Origin: UBA5536 sp964592595
GTDB lineage: Bacteria; Bacteroidota; Bacteroidia; Bacteroidales; F082
Assembly (NCBI GenBank): GCA_964592595.1
Contig: CAZQFH010000018.1
Location: forward strand, 8,315 to 72,314
Direction of reading: 5' to 3'
Length of the DNA stretch: 64,000 bases
Translations under genes and position numbers: made by a program
Part shown: piece by piece, positions 33,851 to 42,737 of the stretch
Layout: every line of letters begins with the position of its first letter
Numbering within the stretch: the first letter of the stretch is position 1
Notes under the pieces: generated by a model
The model's database searches: none
What the model was told of the DNA's origin: nothing
The model's input: the letters and a program-made list of their open reading frames with translations, nothing else

Positions 33851-34750
33851 TTACATCAATTTCAAAGCTTTTGTTGGTTTACTGATTACGAAATATACAC
33901 CAATAAAAATAACCATAGCAGCTAAAACTTCATCAAAGGTAAGCTGATCCTTTTGAAAGATTAAAGCAATCAAACTGGTAAAAACAGGTTGAAGATAAAT
34001 TAGTGCACTATTTGTGGAAGGATGTATATGCCGAAGCGAATAATTGTTTAGCAAATAGGCAAGAAATGTTGTAAATATTATAACATATCCTATTGATAAC
34101 CAGATATTAATTGGGATACTTGACCAATTCTCAGATAGGGCAGGAGAGATGGTAAGCGGAATAACATACACCAATCCAAAAAGAAAAATCCATCGCATTA
34201 CAGTAACTGCCTGATAATGCCTCATCACTGGTTTAATGAGTACGAGATAAAGAGCATATGAGGAAGCATTACCCATTATAAGCAAGTTTCCAAGAAAGTT
34301 GCCGGGCTTTAAACTTATTTCGCCAGAGGTGAGGATCAAAAAAATAGCGCCGGCTGAACCCAGCAAAATTCCAAGCAGTTTTCTTTGCGTAATAACTTCT
34401 TTAACAATTATTTGTGAGAATATTAAAACAGCAATTGGCACGCCAACCATTATAATGCTCGCATTGATTGGCGTGGTAAGATTTAAACCCTCGAAAAATA
34501 AAATTTGGTTAGCGGCAACACCAAAAAATGAAGCAAAAGCAATCCTGATCAAATGCTTTTTGTGAATCGTTTCCTGTCTGACAAATGGTTTAAGAAGCCA
34601 AAAGAGAAAAGCAGCAATGCTTACCCTTAGCAAAATAATTGAGCGAGGTTGAAGAAAATCAGGCATTATACCTTTGGCAATCACAAAGTTAATTCCATAA
34701 ATAAGGTTTGCAAAAAATGCAGCTGCCAATGCAAAATACCTGTTCTTCAA
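33851..34750 (-). CDS. EamA/DMT-type exporter
   Basis: A 299-residue protein with ten predicted membrane helices arranged as two EamA repeats: FANLIYGINFVIAKGIM at the start, LTTPINASIIMVGVPI, then the second repeat with NNYSLRHIHPSTNSALIYL and PVFTSLIALIF. This family exports metabolites or drugs. The substrate is unknown. It lies 38 bases downstream of the kdsA start and 12 bases after the DUF3127 gene end, all on the minus strand, so a transcript DUF3127-EamA-kdsA is likely. Confidence 0.85.
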   Translation of the reverse strand: MKNRYFALAAAFFANLIYGINFVIAKGIMPDFLQPRSIILLRVSIAAFLFWLLKPFVRQETIHKKHLIRIAFASFFGVAANQILFFEGLNLTTPINASIIMVGVPIAVLIFSQIIVKEVITQRKLLGILLGSAGAIFLILTSGEISLKPGNFLGNLLIMGNASSYALYLVLIKPVMRHYQAVTVMRWIFLFGLVYVIPLTISPALSENWSSIPINIWLSIGYVIIFTTFLAYLLNNYSLRHIHPSTNSALIYLQPVFTSLIALIFQKDQLTFDEVLAAMVIFIGVYFVISKPTKALKLM

Positions 34751-34762
34751 ATCATTAAAATT

Positions 34763-35128
34763 TTAAAACGGCAAGTCGTCACCCTCACTATCAAACGAAG
34801 CATCACTTGGATAGGGCTCGGATGGAGGGAGTGGAGCTGACTGATTATCAGCATTATTAATACGATCAAATTTCCATGGCTTCAAATCAGTGTACCAACG
34901 GCCGTTGTATTCACGTGATTCTACATTAATACTTGCTTTTATCTGTTCGCCAGGCTTAAAAGTTGTTGCTTCTTCGGCTTTATCGCCCCAGCAGGTTAAA
35001 CAGACTTTTTTTGGATACTGCTCTTCAGTTTCAATTATTAAATCTTGCTTAACCCAGGTTCCGTTTTTGCCTTGTCCGGTTTGGCGTTGTCCTAATTGAA
35101 CAACTTTTCCAGTGATGTCTAAACTCAT
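34763..35128 (-). CDS. DUF3127 OB-fold-like protein with SSB-type tail
   Basis: A 121-residue soluble protein. The body (TGKVVQLGQRQTGQGKNGTW, KQDLIIETEEQYPKKVCL, NVESREYNGRWYTDLKPW) is the DUF3127 family, a Bacteroidota group with an OB-fold pattern. After a linker rich in P, S and N it ends in EGDDLPF. This closely resembles the C-terminal DDDIPF of SSB proteins that binds repair enzymes. It may be a nucleic-acid-binding protein; this is inferred from the tail and fold only. A -7 box lies 57 bases upstream. Confidence 0.8.
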   Translation of the reverse strand: MSLDITGKVVQLGQRQTGQGKNGTWVKQDLIIETEEQYPKKVCLTCWGDKAEEATTFKPGEQIKASINVESREYNGRWYTDLKPWKFDRINNADNQSAPLPPSEPYPSDASFDSEGDDLPF

Positions 35129-35185
35129 GATATTGTGGATTTTAAAATTCAGATTTTATAATTTCAGCCTTTTCCTGAAAGTTGA

Positions 35186-35193
35186 CAAAGTTA
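35186..35193 (-). promoter_or_regulatory. -7 box for the DUF3127 gene
   Basis: Minus-strand TAACTTTG, matching TAnnTTTG. Confidence 0.45.
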
Positions 35194-35277
35194 ATTAAAA
35201 AACTACTGCTGCTGCAGTTTATACAAATTTACAGAACAAAGCGTGACCTAATCTGTTCTAATGCTTAAAATAACAAG

Positions 35278-35892
35278 ATGAAAAAACTGTTTAAAATAAT
35301 TTTAATCCTGTTAATGCTCTCATCATTTAATCAAATCATGGCTATGAATGAATCTAAAAACGTTTATACTATCACGCTTGGTGCGGGTTGCTTTTGGTGC
35401 ACCGAAGCTGTATTTCAACGCGTAAAAGGTGTATTATCGGTTACATCAGGATATAGTGGCGGAAAAATTGCAAACCCAACTTATAGAGAGGTTACATCCG
35501 GTCTTACGGGTCATGCAGAAGTGATTCAGCTGGTTTATGATGCAGATAGTATCAGTCTTGAAGATATCCTGAAAATTTTCTTTAAAACGCATAATCCTAC
35601 AACACTAAACCGACAGGGAGCTGATGTGGGCACACAATATCGCTCAGCAATCTTTTATCATAATGAAGATCAGCGTAAAATAGCCGAACATGTTAAGCAA
35701 TTGCTTAACGACCAGCAAATTTGGGAAGACCCGATCGTAACGGAGATAAAAGCTTTTGATGCCTTTTACAAAGCCGAAGGTTATCATCAAAATTATTACA
35801 ACAATAATCCAAATCAGGGATATTGTCAGTTCGTAATTGTGCCAAAACTTGAAAAGTTTAATCAATTATTTGATGACTTAAAAAAGGAATAA
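35278..35892 (+). CDS. msrA: exported peptide methionine-S-sulfoxide reductase
   Basis: A 204-residue enzyme that reduces the S form of methionine sulfoxide in oxidised proteins. The active-site motif GAGCFWCTEAVF is present, with catalytic Cys in GCFWC, followed by GYSGGKIANPTYREV, HAEVIQLVYD and YRSAIFYHNEDQ. The N terminus (hydrophobic residues about 5-20, NQIMA) looks like a signal peptide, so it probably acts in the periplasm rather than the cytosol. Start ATG at 35278 keeps the signal peptide. A terminator follows. Confidence 0.93.
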   Translation: MKKLFKIILILLMLSSFNQIMAMNESKNVYTITLGAGCFWCTEAVFQRVKGVLSVTSGYSGGKIANPTYREVTSGLTGHAEVIQLVYDADSISLEDILKIFFKTHNPTTLNRQGADVGTQYRSAIFYHNEDQRKIAEHVKQLLNDQQIWEDPIVTEIKAFDAFYKAEGYHQNYYNNNPNQGYCQFVIVPKLEKFNQLFDDLKKE

Positions 35893-35921
35893 AGGAAGCA
35901 AATAAATCTTACGTCAAGAAG

Positions 35922-35953
35922 AATCGTCCTGTCATGATGATAGGGCGATTTTG
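35922..35953 (+). terminator. Rho-independent terminator after msrA
   Basis: AATCGTCCT and AGGGCGATT form a 9-bp stem (one G-T pair), followed by TTT. Confidence 0.6.
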
Positions 35954-36003
35954 TAATGAAATGTTTGTGTCATAATTTATATTATGTAAACTTACTGATT
36001 TTG

Positions 36004-36030
36004 AAAAAAGCACTAACATTTGGTTAGTGC
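36004..36030 (-). terminator. Rho-independent terminator of the TPR gene
   Basis: On the minus strand GCACTAAC and GTTAGTGC form a perfect 8-bp stem, followed by a T-run. Confidence 0.8.
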
Positions 36031-36050
36031 CCTCTTCTTTTAAAACTTTG

Positions 36051-37193
36051 CTATTTGTTAAGTTCTTCCAATTTATCAGCCATATTGAAGCGTGAGTAGA
36101 TTGATTTCAATACTGCAATTGTTTCATCATTACCGGGTTGCAACTCGTTGGCTTTTTCGAGATGAGGCAAGGCTTTTTTGATAATAGCATTTGCTTCCTC
36201 AGTTAACTTTTCATATTCCTTGGTGGCATCCAAAGGCAAGTCGTTAGCTTTTACCTGGAGTTGATTACTCTGATTAATGTATAATGCTCCAAGGTTATAA
36301 ATCGCATCATAATAATCCGGATTGATTGCTATCGCTTTGCCATAATAAAGCTCTGCTGAATCCATGTCAAACATCTCATCATTGGTTTCATCACCATAGA
36401 TTGTTCCCAAAACGAAGAAAATAGAATAATTTTCCGGGTCTTTTTCAACCAGTAATTTTAAATCATCCACTACTTTAGCGCCTTCTCCAATTGCCAAATA
36501 AGCGTTTATTTCTTCAAGCATCAAACCGGCATCATCAGGGTATTTTTCACGACTTGTCTTGAGCGTTTCAAACATCGCATCCATATTTCCCAGACTTCTG
36601 TGAGCTGAGGCCATGTTTTTGTAAACATCAGCCTCTTCGAAACCCAAGCTTAATAATTCCTGATAATAATTCAGTGATTGCTCAAATTGCTCTCCCCTTA
36701 CAGATGAAAGAGCAGCATTTAACAAGGCAAGTGTATCTACTTTGTTAACATATTTACCCACATCATAAGATTTCTTGAATTTACTTGAAGCGTCAACAAA
36801 TTCACCCGCATTAAAATTATCTACACCATATGCAAAATACTGTTGCCCAATAGCTTCTATCCTGGGGTCAATATCATCGGCCCTTTTCAGCTTATCTTCC
36901 GGGTCAAGCTCTAACGCTCTCAAAAATGACTCTAAACTCTTATCCAATGCATTATCATCCAAGCTTTTAAAATCTTCCGAAAAAACCAGATTTAAGTAGA
37001 TTATACCCCTGTACATCCATGTTTTGGAATCCTCAATAGTTTTAGGATGTTCAACTGCTTTGTCAATGGCTTCTTTTGCTTTATCGTACTGTCCATTTTT
37101 GTTGTACATAAAGGCATTTGTTCTTTCCGATTTTTGGGCAAAAACTGATGAAGCTGTAATCAGCATTGCTACCAGCACTAGTAATCTTTTCAT
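36051..37193 (-). CDS. exported TPR-repeat protein
   Basis: A 380-residue protein with a signal peptide (LLVLVAMLITASSVFAQK). The mature part is made of TPR helices: MYNKNGQYDKAKEAIDKA, SLESFLRALELDPEDK, ALSSVRGEQFEQSLNYYQEL and AELYYGKAIAINPDYYDAI. Such proteins scaffold protein complexes in the periplasm. No specific partner is evident. It lies next to gyrA on the same strand with an 86-base gap, and may be transcribed from the gyrA end. Confidence 0.85.
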   Translation of the reverse strand: MKRLLVLVAMLITASSVFAQKSERTNAFMYNKNGQYDKAKEAIDKAVEHPKTIEDSKTWMYRGIIYLNLVFSEDFKSLDDNALDKSLESFLRALELDPEDKLKRADDIDPRIEAIGQQYFAYGVDNFNAGEFVDASSKFKKSYDVGKYVNKVDTLALLNAALSSVRGEQFEQSLNYYQELLSLGFEEADVYKNMASAHRSLGNMDAMFETLKTSREKYPDDAGLMLEEINAYLAIGEGAKVVDDLKLLVEKDPENYSIFFVLGTIYGDETNDEMFDMDSAELYYGKAIAINPDYYDAIYNLGALYINQSNQLQVKANDLPLDATKEYEKLTEEANAIIKKALPHLEKANELQPGNDETIAVLKSIYSRFNMADKLEELNK

Positions 37194-37279
37194 TTTGTGT
37201 CAGTTTTAAAAAGGTTGTAAAGTCAGTAATCTGCTTTATTTATTTCAATAGATTCCCAACTTCATGCCAAAATTAATTA

Positions 37280-39847
37280 TTAGTTATTTTCAGGATCAAC
37301 TTCTGGATTTTCATTAGAAATATCTGATTGATTATCTGCTATTTCCTCATCAACTTCGTCAATTTCGTCAATTTCTTCAATTTCTTCAATTTCTTCAACT
37401 TCTTCAACGGAAACTTTTGCTACGGCAGCAATTTCATCCTGATCACGCAAGTTGATTAACCTTACGCCTTGCGTTGCCCTACCCATGATTCGCAGGTTTT
37501 CGACAGCAATACGGATAATAATACCTGATTTGTTGATAATCATTAAATCATCACTATCTGTAACATCCTTAATGGCAATTAGATATCCTGTTTTTTCGGT
37601 TATGTTCAGGGTTTTAACGCCCTTACCTCCCCTATTTGTAACCCTGTAATCATCAAGGCTTGAGCGCTTTCCGTAACCTTTTTCGGATACAACTAAAATA
37701 GAATTTTCCGGATCGTTGATACAAATCATACCAATAACTTCATCACTTTCAGATGCCAAACGAATTCCAAGAACACCTGAAGCATTTCTACCCATTGGGC
37801 GCACGGTTGATTCGTTGAAACGAATTGCTCTTCCTGATTTGAGTGCTAAAATCACTTCACTCGCTCCGTTGGTCAGTTTTGCTTCCAGTAGTTCATCTCC
37901 TTCTCTGATTGTTATTGCATTGATTCCATTTTGACGCGGACGCGAATAAGCTTCCAGGCTTGTTTTTTTGATCACGCCCTTTTTAGTGCTTAAAATGATG
38001 AAGTTATTCTCGATATATTCTTGATCTTTAAGATTTTGAATATTCATGAAAGTTTTTACTTTATCACTTGGATCAATATTAATCAAATTCTGAATTGCTC
38101 GTCCTTTGCTTGTTCTGGTTCCTTCAGGGATTTCAAACACCCTAAGCCAGAAACATTTACCGTTCTCGGTGAAGAACAGCATATAATTATGGTTTGTAGC
38201 AATAAACAAGTGTTCAATAAAGTCTTCTTCTCTCGAATCGGATCCTTTTGAACCTCGTCCTCCCCTGCCTTGTCTGCGATATTCACTTAGTGCCGTGCGC
38301 TTGATATAGCCCATATGTGAAATCGTTAATACGACAGGTTCATCCGGAATGATATCTTCGATCTTGAAATCTTCGGCAGAATATACTACTGTTGATCGCG
38401 AAGTATCACCATATTTTTCTTTTATTGCACGAAGTTCGCTTTTGATTATCTCATAACGAAGCTCCTCATTTTCAAGTATTTCTTTATAGTGAGCAATCTG
38501 CTTCAAGATCGTATCATATTCTTCCCGGATTTTCTGAATTTCGAGACCGGTAAGCCTTTGCAATCTCATATCCAGTATTGCTTTTGCCTGAATCTCAGTA
38601 AGACCAAATTGGCTAATCAAACCATTTCGTGCTTCTTCCGGTGTTTTTGAAGCTTTGATCAACTCGATCACTGCATCGATATTATCCAGCGCAATAATCA
38701 AACCTTCAAGGATATGGGCGCGTTTTTCTGCCTCCCTCAAATCATATTGCGTGCGCCTTACAACAACTTCATGCCTATGTTCAACATAGTAATGAATAAG
38801 TTCTTTCAAATTTAACGTACGTGGACGCCCTTTAACAAGCGCAATATTATTAACACTGAATGAAGTCTGCAGTGCAGTCATCTGATACAATTTGTTGACC
38901 ACAACATTTGAAACAGCATCTCTTTTAAGTTCATAAACAATCCTCATTCCCTTTCTGTCGGATTCATCTCTAATATCAGAAATGCCTTCAATTTTTTTAT
39001 CATTCACCAGATCGGCTGTCTTCTTGATCATTTCAGCCTTATTAACCTGATACGGTATTGAAGTGGCAATGATCCATTCGCGTCCATTGTGATCTTCTAT
39101 CACTGTTTCGCCGCGCATCATAACGCGTCCTCTTCCGGTTTCAAAAGCATCTTTTACACCTTCGTAGCCATAGATGATACCACCGGTAGGAAAATCAGGT
39201 GCTTTGATATATTGCATCAATTCAGGAATGGTAATATCTCTGTTATCGATGTAGGCAATAGTACCATCTATCACTTCTGAAAGGTTGTGAGGGGGCATAT
39301 TAGTAGCCATCCCAACAGCAATTCCGCTGGCACCATTTACGAGTAAATTAGGAATAGCCGATGGCAACACGGTTGGCTCAGTTAAGGAGTCATCGAAATT
39401 AAGTTGAAAATCAACTGTATCCTTATCGATATCAGTGAGCATTTCTTCGGCAATCTTTCGCAATCTTGCTTCGGTATAACGCATCGCCGCAGGGCTGTCG
39501 CCGTCAATAGATCCAAAGTTACCTTGTCCGTCAACTAAAGGGTACCGCAGCGACCACTCCTGAGCCATACGCACCATGGCGTCATACACAGAGGAATCTC
39601 CATGCGGGTGATACTTACCCAGCACCTCTCCCACTATCCTGGCTGATTTCTTATAACTTCTGTTTGACAGCACACCTAAATCGAGCATACCATACAAAAC
39701 ACGCCTGTGAACAGGCTTTAAACCATCTCGCACATCTGGGAGTGCTCGCGAAACAATAACCGACATTGAATAATCAATGTAGGCTGATTTCATCTGGTTT
39801 TCAATATTGACTTTTACAATTTTTTCTCCTTCAAAAACCTCTTCCAT
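37280..39847 (-). CDS. gyrA: DNA gyrase subunit A
   Basis: An 855-residue type II topoisomerase subunit. The breakage-reunion domain has YSMSVIVSRALPDVRDGLKP, LGKYHPHGDSSVYDAMVR and Tyr124 in AMRYTEARL, the residue that bonds DNA. The C-terminal beta-pinwheel carries a GyrA-box variant, QGRGGRGSKG, so it can wrap DNA and supercoil. The final roughly 50 residues are an acidic tail with E-E-I / D-E-I/V repeats coded by a 9-base tandem repeat. Divergent from clpC. Confidence 0.96.
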   Translation of the reverse strand: MEEVFEGEKIVKVNIENQMKSAYIDYSMSVIVSRALPDVRDGLKPVHRRVLYGMLDLGVLSNRSYKKSARIVGEVLGKYHPHGDSSVYDAMVRMAQEWSLRYPLVDGQGNFGSIDGDSPAAMRYTEARLRKIAEEMLTDIDKDTVDFQLNFDDSLTEPTVLPSAIPNLLVNGASGIAVGMATNMPPHNLSEVIDGTIAYIDNRDITIPELMQYIKAPDFPTGGIIYGYEGVKDAFETGRGRVMMRGETVIEDHNGREWIIATSIPYQVNKAEMIKKTADLVNDKKIEGISDIRDESDRKGMRIVYELKRDAVSNVVVNKLYQMTALQTSFSVNNIALVKGRPRTLNLKELIHYYVEHRHEVVVRRTQYDLREAEKRAHILEGLIIALDNIDAVIELIKASKTPEEARNGLISQFGLTEIQAKAILDMRLQRLTGLEIQKIREEYDTILKQIAHYKEILENEELRYEIIKSELRAIKEKYGDTSRSTVVYSAEDFKIEDIIPDEPVVLTISHMGYIKRTALSEYRRQGRGGRGSKGSDSREEDFIEHLFIATNHNYMLFFTENGKCFWLRVFEIPEGTRTSKGRAIQNLINIDPSDKVKTFMNIQNLKDQEYIENNFIILSTKKGVIKKTSLEAYSRPRQNGINAITIREGDELLEAKLTNGASEVILALKSGRAIRFNESTVRPMGRNASGVLGIRLASESDEVIGMICINDPENSILVVSEKGYGKRSSLDDYRVTNRGGKGVKTLNITEKTGYLIAIKDVTDSDDLMIINKSGIIIRIAVENLRIMGRATQGVRLINLRDQDEIAAVAKVSVEEVEEIEEIEEIDEIDEVDEEIADNQSDISNENPEVDPENN
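37346..37407 (-). repeat. 9-bp tandem repeat encoding the GyrA acidic tail
   Basis: About seven units of the type TTCTTCAAT or TTCGTCAAT (plus strand) run in frame. They code alternating E-E-I and D-E-I/V. The run length is likely to vary by slippage without breaking the frame. Confidence 0.8.
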
Positions 39848-39891
39848 TCAAGTAAAATTCTTAATTAAGCCTTTTCCTTTTAATAAGGTTG

Positions 39892-39899
39892 CAAAAGTA
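39892..39899 (-). promoter_or_regulatory. -7 box for gyrA
   Basis: Minus-strand TACTTTTG, 45 bases before the gyrA ATG. Confidence 0.5.
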
Positions 39900-40009
39900 C
39901 AAAAAAATCGCAGGCCATCATCTTTCAAATTAAATCAATTCAGGAATATTTAAACAGCAGTGTGTTAATATTTTTGTCAGACGAACAATGTTGGACTGAT
40001 TATTGTTTC

Positions 40010-40017
40010 TACTTTTG
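40010..40017 (+). promoter_or_regulatory. -7 box for clpC
   Basis: TACTTTTG, 83 bases before the ATG. A second box TATTTTTG lies at 39969-39976, so two start sites are possible. Confidence 0.4.
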
Positions 40018-40099
40018 ATAATTAAAAACAGAACGCATACAAAAACGTCTGTTCTATCGTTCATAGATCATTGATTAGGAAAGAAAGGAAACAATTTAT

Positions 40100-42643
40100 A
40101 TGGATGCAAAATTTTCTCCACGTGTGCGCGATATACTGACTTATAGTCATGAAGAAGCGCTGCGTCTCGGAAATAATTACATTGGCCTGGAGCATTTGTT
40201 CTTAGGTATGGTGCGCGATGGCGAAGGCAAGGCTTTACAAATTCTGAAATACTTCGGAATTGACCTTGAAATATTCCGTCGTAGAATTGAAGAAGCTATA
40301 AAATCGCCCGAAACAAGTCATAAAGAACTGACTAACATTCCTTTAATTAAACAAACAGAACGTGCGTTAAAATTCACATACATCATTGCCAAAGAATATA
40401 AAAGCGATCTGATTAAAACTGAGCACCTGTTGTTAGCAATTTTACGTGATAAGAATAATCTTATCACACAGAATCTGGAAAGAGAAGGCGTTGATTTTAT
40501 TACCTATAAAAATGAATTAACCTTTATGTACACTGGTGAAGAAAAAGATCGCCGCACCGAAAATCCAAGAGCTGAATTTCCGGGAGAAGCTGCTGATGAT
40601 GATGAATTAAGACATTCTGGATCATCTAGCAAAAAAGCTCCTGAAACTAAAAGTAAGACTCCTGTACTTGACAATTTTGGTCGCGACCTTACGAAAGCTG
40701 CCGAAGAGAAAAGGCTCGATCCTATTGTTGGACGAGAAAAAGAACTGGAAAGAGTAGCACAGGTTTTGAGTCGGCGCAAAAAAAACAACCCCATACTTAT
40801 AGGTGAACCGGGAGTTGGTAAATCAGCTATAGCCGAAGGTTTAGCGCTTCGGATAGTACAGCGCAAAGTTTCAAGAGCTTTGTTTAACAAACGCCTTATC
40901 ATGCTCGATTTGGCTTCGCTTGTAGCCGGCACAAAATACCGCGGACAATTTGAAGAAAGGATGAAGGCTGTGCTGAATGAGCTGGAAAAAAATCCGGATA
41001 TCATTCTTTTTATCGACGAAATCCACACGATTGTAGGAGCAGGAAATGCCAGTGGTTCGCTGGATGCCAGCAATATGTTTAAACCTGCCCTTGCCAGAGG
41101 TGAATTACAATGTATTGGAGCAACAACGCTGGATGAATACCGTCAGTATATCGAAAAAGATGGTGCTTTGGAAAGGCGTTTTCAGAAAATTCTGGTTGAT
41201 CCAACCACACCTGAAGAGACAGTAGAAATTCTTAATAATATCAAAGAAAGGTATGAAGACCATCACCTTGTAAAATATGACCAGGACGCTCTTGAAGCAT
41301 GTGTAAAGCTTACAAATCGCTATATGTCTGATCGTTATTTGCCCGACAAGGCTATTGATGCATTAGACGAAGCCGGAGCAAGGGTTCACATCAATAATAT
41401 CCATGTGCCTGTTGAAATCATTGAACTGGAAAGCCAAATTGAAGAAACGCGTGCCCGTAAAAATCAAGCGATTCAAATCCAAAAATTTGAAGAAGCTGCA
41501 ATGTTTAGAGATAGTGAGCGGAAGCTGATTGATTCACTTGATGCTGCAAAAAAACGTTGGGAAGAAGAATCAAAAATACATCGGGAGCAGGTAAGTGAGC
41601 AGAATGTGGCCGAAGTGGTTGCCATGATGACTGGTGTGCCGGTTCAGCGTATCGCTCAAAATGAAAGCGACCGACTAATTCATATGGATGTTGAACTGGA
41701 AAACACAGTTATTGGTCAAAATGAGGCCATTAAAAAAGTTGTTAAATCTATCAGAAGAAATCGTGCCGGCCTCAAAGATCCAAACAAGCCAATTGGCACC
41801 TTTATTTTCCTTGGGCCAACAGGCGTTGGAAAAACTTATCTTGCTAAAGTTTTGGCAAAATACCTTTTCGACTCCGAAGACGCGCTTGTTCGTATTGACA
41901 TGAGTGAATACATGGAAAAATTTGCTGTTTCGCGTTTGGTAGGTGCGCCTCCCGGATATGTTGGTTACGAAGAAGGTGGTCAGCTTACCGAAAAAGTAAG
42001 ACGTAAACCATACAGTATTGTGCTTTTGGATGAAATAGAAAAAGCCCATCCTGATGTCTTTCACCTGTTGCTGCAGGTTTTGGATGATGGTGTGCTCACG
42101 GATAGTCTTGGCAGACGGGTTGACTTTAAGAATACCATCATAATAATGACCTCCAACATTGGTTCCCGTCAATTAAAAGACTTCGGACAAGGTGTTGGAT
42201 TTAGCACAACTGCCAAGCAAAACACCAAAGCAACTTATGCCACTGGCGTGATTGAAAATGCCTTGAAAAAATCTTTTGCCCCTGAATTTTTAAATCGTAT
42301 TGATGATGTTGTGATATTTGAGCCGCTGCAACGTGAGGCAATTCACAAAATCATTGATATTGAACTCGAACATCTTTACATCAGAATAAGTGAGTTGGGC
42401 TATAAGCTAAAACTGACAGAAAAAGCAAAAGATTATATTGTTGAAAAAGGCTGGGATGAGCAGTTCGGCGCTAGACCACTAAAAAGAGCGATTCAGAAAT
42501 ATGTAGAAGATTTGTTGGCAGAAGAAATTATTAAAACAAAGCTCAAAGCCAATGATCAGATAACTGTCGATTTCGATAGTAAAAAGGAAGAGATAATCAT
42601 TAAGGTAAAAAACCCTGCTCAAAAAGCTGCAGTTAGTAAATAA
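40100..42643 (+). CDS. clpC: ATP-dependent Clp protease ATP-binding subunit ClpC
   Basis: An 847-residue class I Clp/Hsp100 unfoldase that feeds proteins to ClpP. Order: N domain with two Clp repeats (residues about 5-145, beginning FSPRVRDILTYSHEEA); a linker; AAA+ 1 with Walker A GEPGVGKS at 235-242 and Walker B LFIDEIHTIVGAG; a UVR/coiled-coil middle region (about 425-475); AAA+ 2 with GPTGVGKT at 572-579 and LLDEIEKAHPDV; and a C-terminal D2 part with ClpP-docking-type sequence. The UVR motif distinguishes it from ClpB. A terminator follows. Confidence 0.94.
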   Translation: MDAKFSPRVRDILTYSHEEALRLGNNYIGLEHLFLGMVRDGEGKALQILKYFGIDLEIFRRRIEEAIKSPETSHKELTNIPLIKQTERALKFTYIIAKEYKSDLIKTEHLLLAILRDKNNLITQNLEREGVDFITYKNELTFMYTGEEKDRRTENPRAEFPGEAADDDELRHSGSSSKKAPETKSKTPVLDNFGRDLTKAAEEKRLDPIVGREKELERVAQVLSRRKKNNPILIGEPGVGKSAIAEGLALRIVQRKVSRALFNKRLIMLDLASLVAGTKYRGQFEERMKAVLNELEKNPDIILFIDEIHTIVGAGNASGSLDASNMFKPALARGELQCIGATTLDEYRQYIEKDGALERRFQKILVDPTTPEETVEILNNIKERYEDHHLVKYDQDALEACVKLTNRYMSDRYLPDKAIDALDEAGARVHINNIHVPVEIIELESQIEETRARKNQAIQIQKFEEAAMFRDSERKLIDSLDAAKKRWEEESKIHREQVSEQNVAEVVAMMTGVPVQRIAQNESDRLIHMDVELENTVIGQNEAIKKVVKSIRRNRAGLKDPNKPIGTFIFLGPTGVGKTYLAKVLAKYLFDSEDALVRIDMSEYMEKFAVSRLVGAPPGYVGYEEGGQLTEKVRRKPYSIVLLDEIEKAHPDVFHLLLQVLDDGVLTDSLGRRVDFKNTIIIMTSNIGSRQLKDFGQGVGFSTTAKQNTKATYATGVIENALKKSFAPEFLNRIDDVVIFEPLQREAIHKIIDIELEHLYIRISELGYKLKLTEKAKDYIVEKGWDEQFGARPLKRAIQKYVEDLLAEEIIKTKLKANDQITVDFDSKKEEIIIKVKNPAQKAAVSK

Positions 42644-42666
42644 AAACCTTAATTGCACTCAATAAT

Positions 42667-42702
42667 CAGCCTCATCAGTAAAAAATCTGGTGAGGCTGTT
42701 TT
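42667..42702 (+). terminator. Rho-independent terminator after clpC
   Basis: CAGCCTCATCAG and CTGGTGAGGCTG form a 12-bp stem with one G-T pair, followed by TTTT. Confidence 0.8.
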
Positions 42703-42737
42703 GTATATTACATGGAATCATTGGTTATTTTCGCAGC

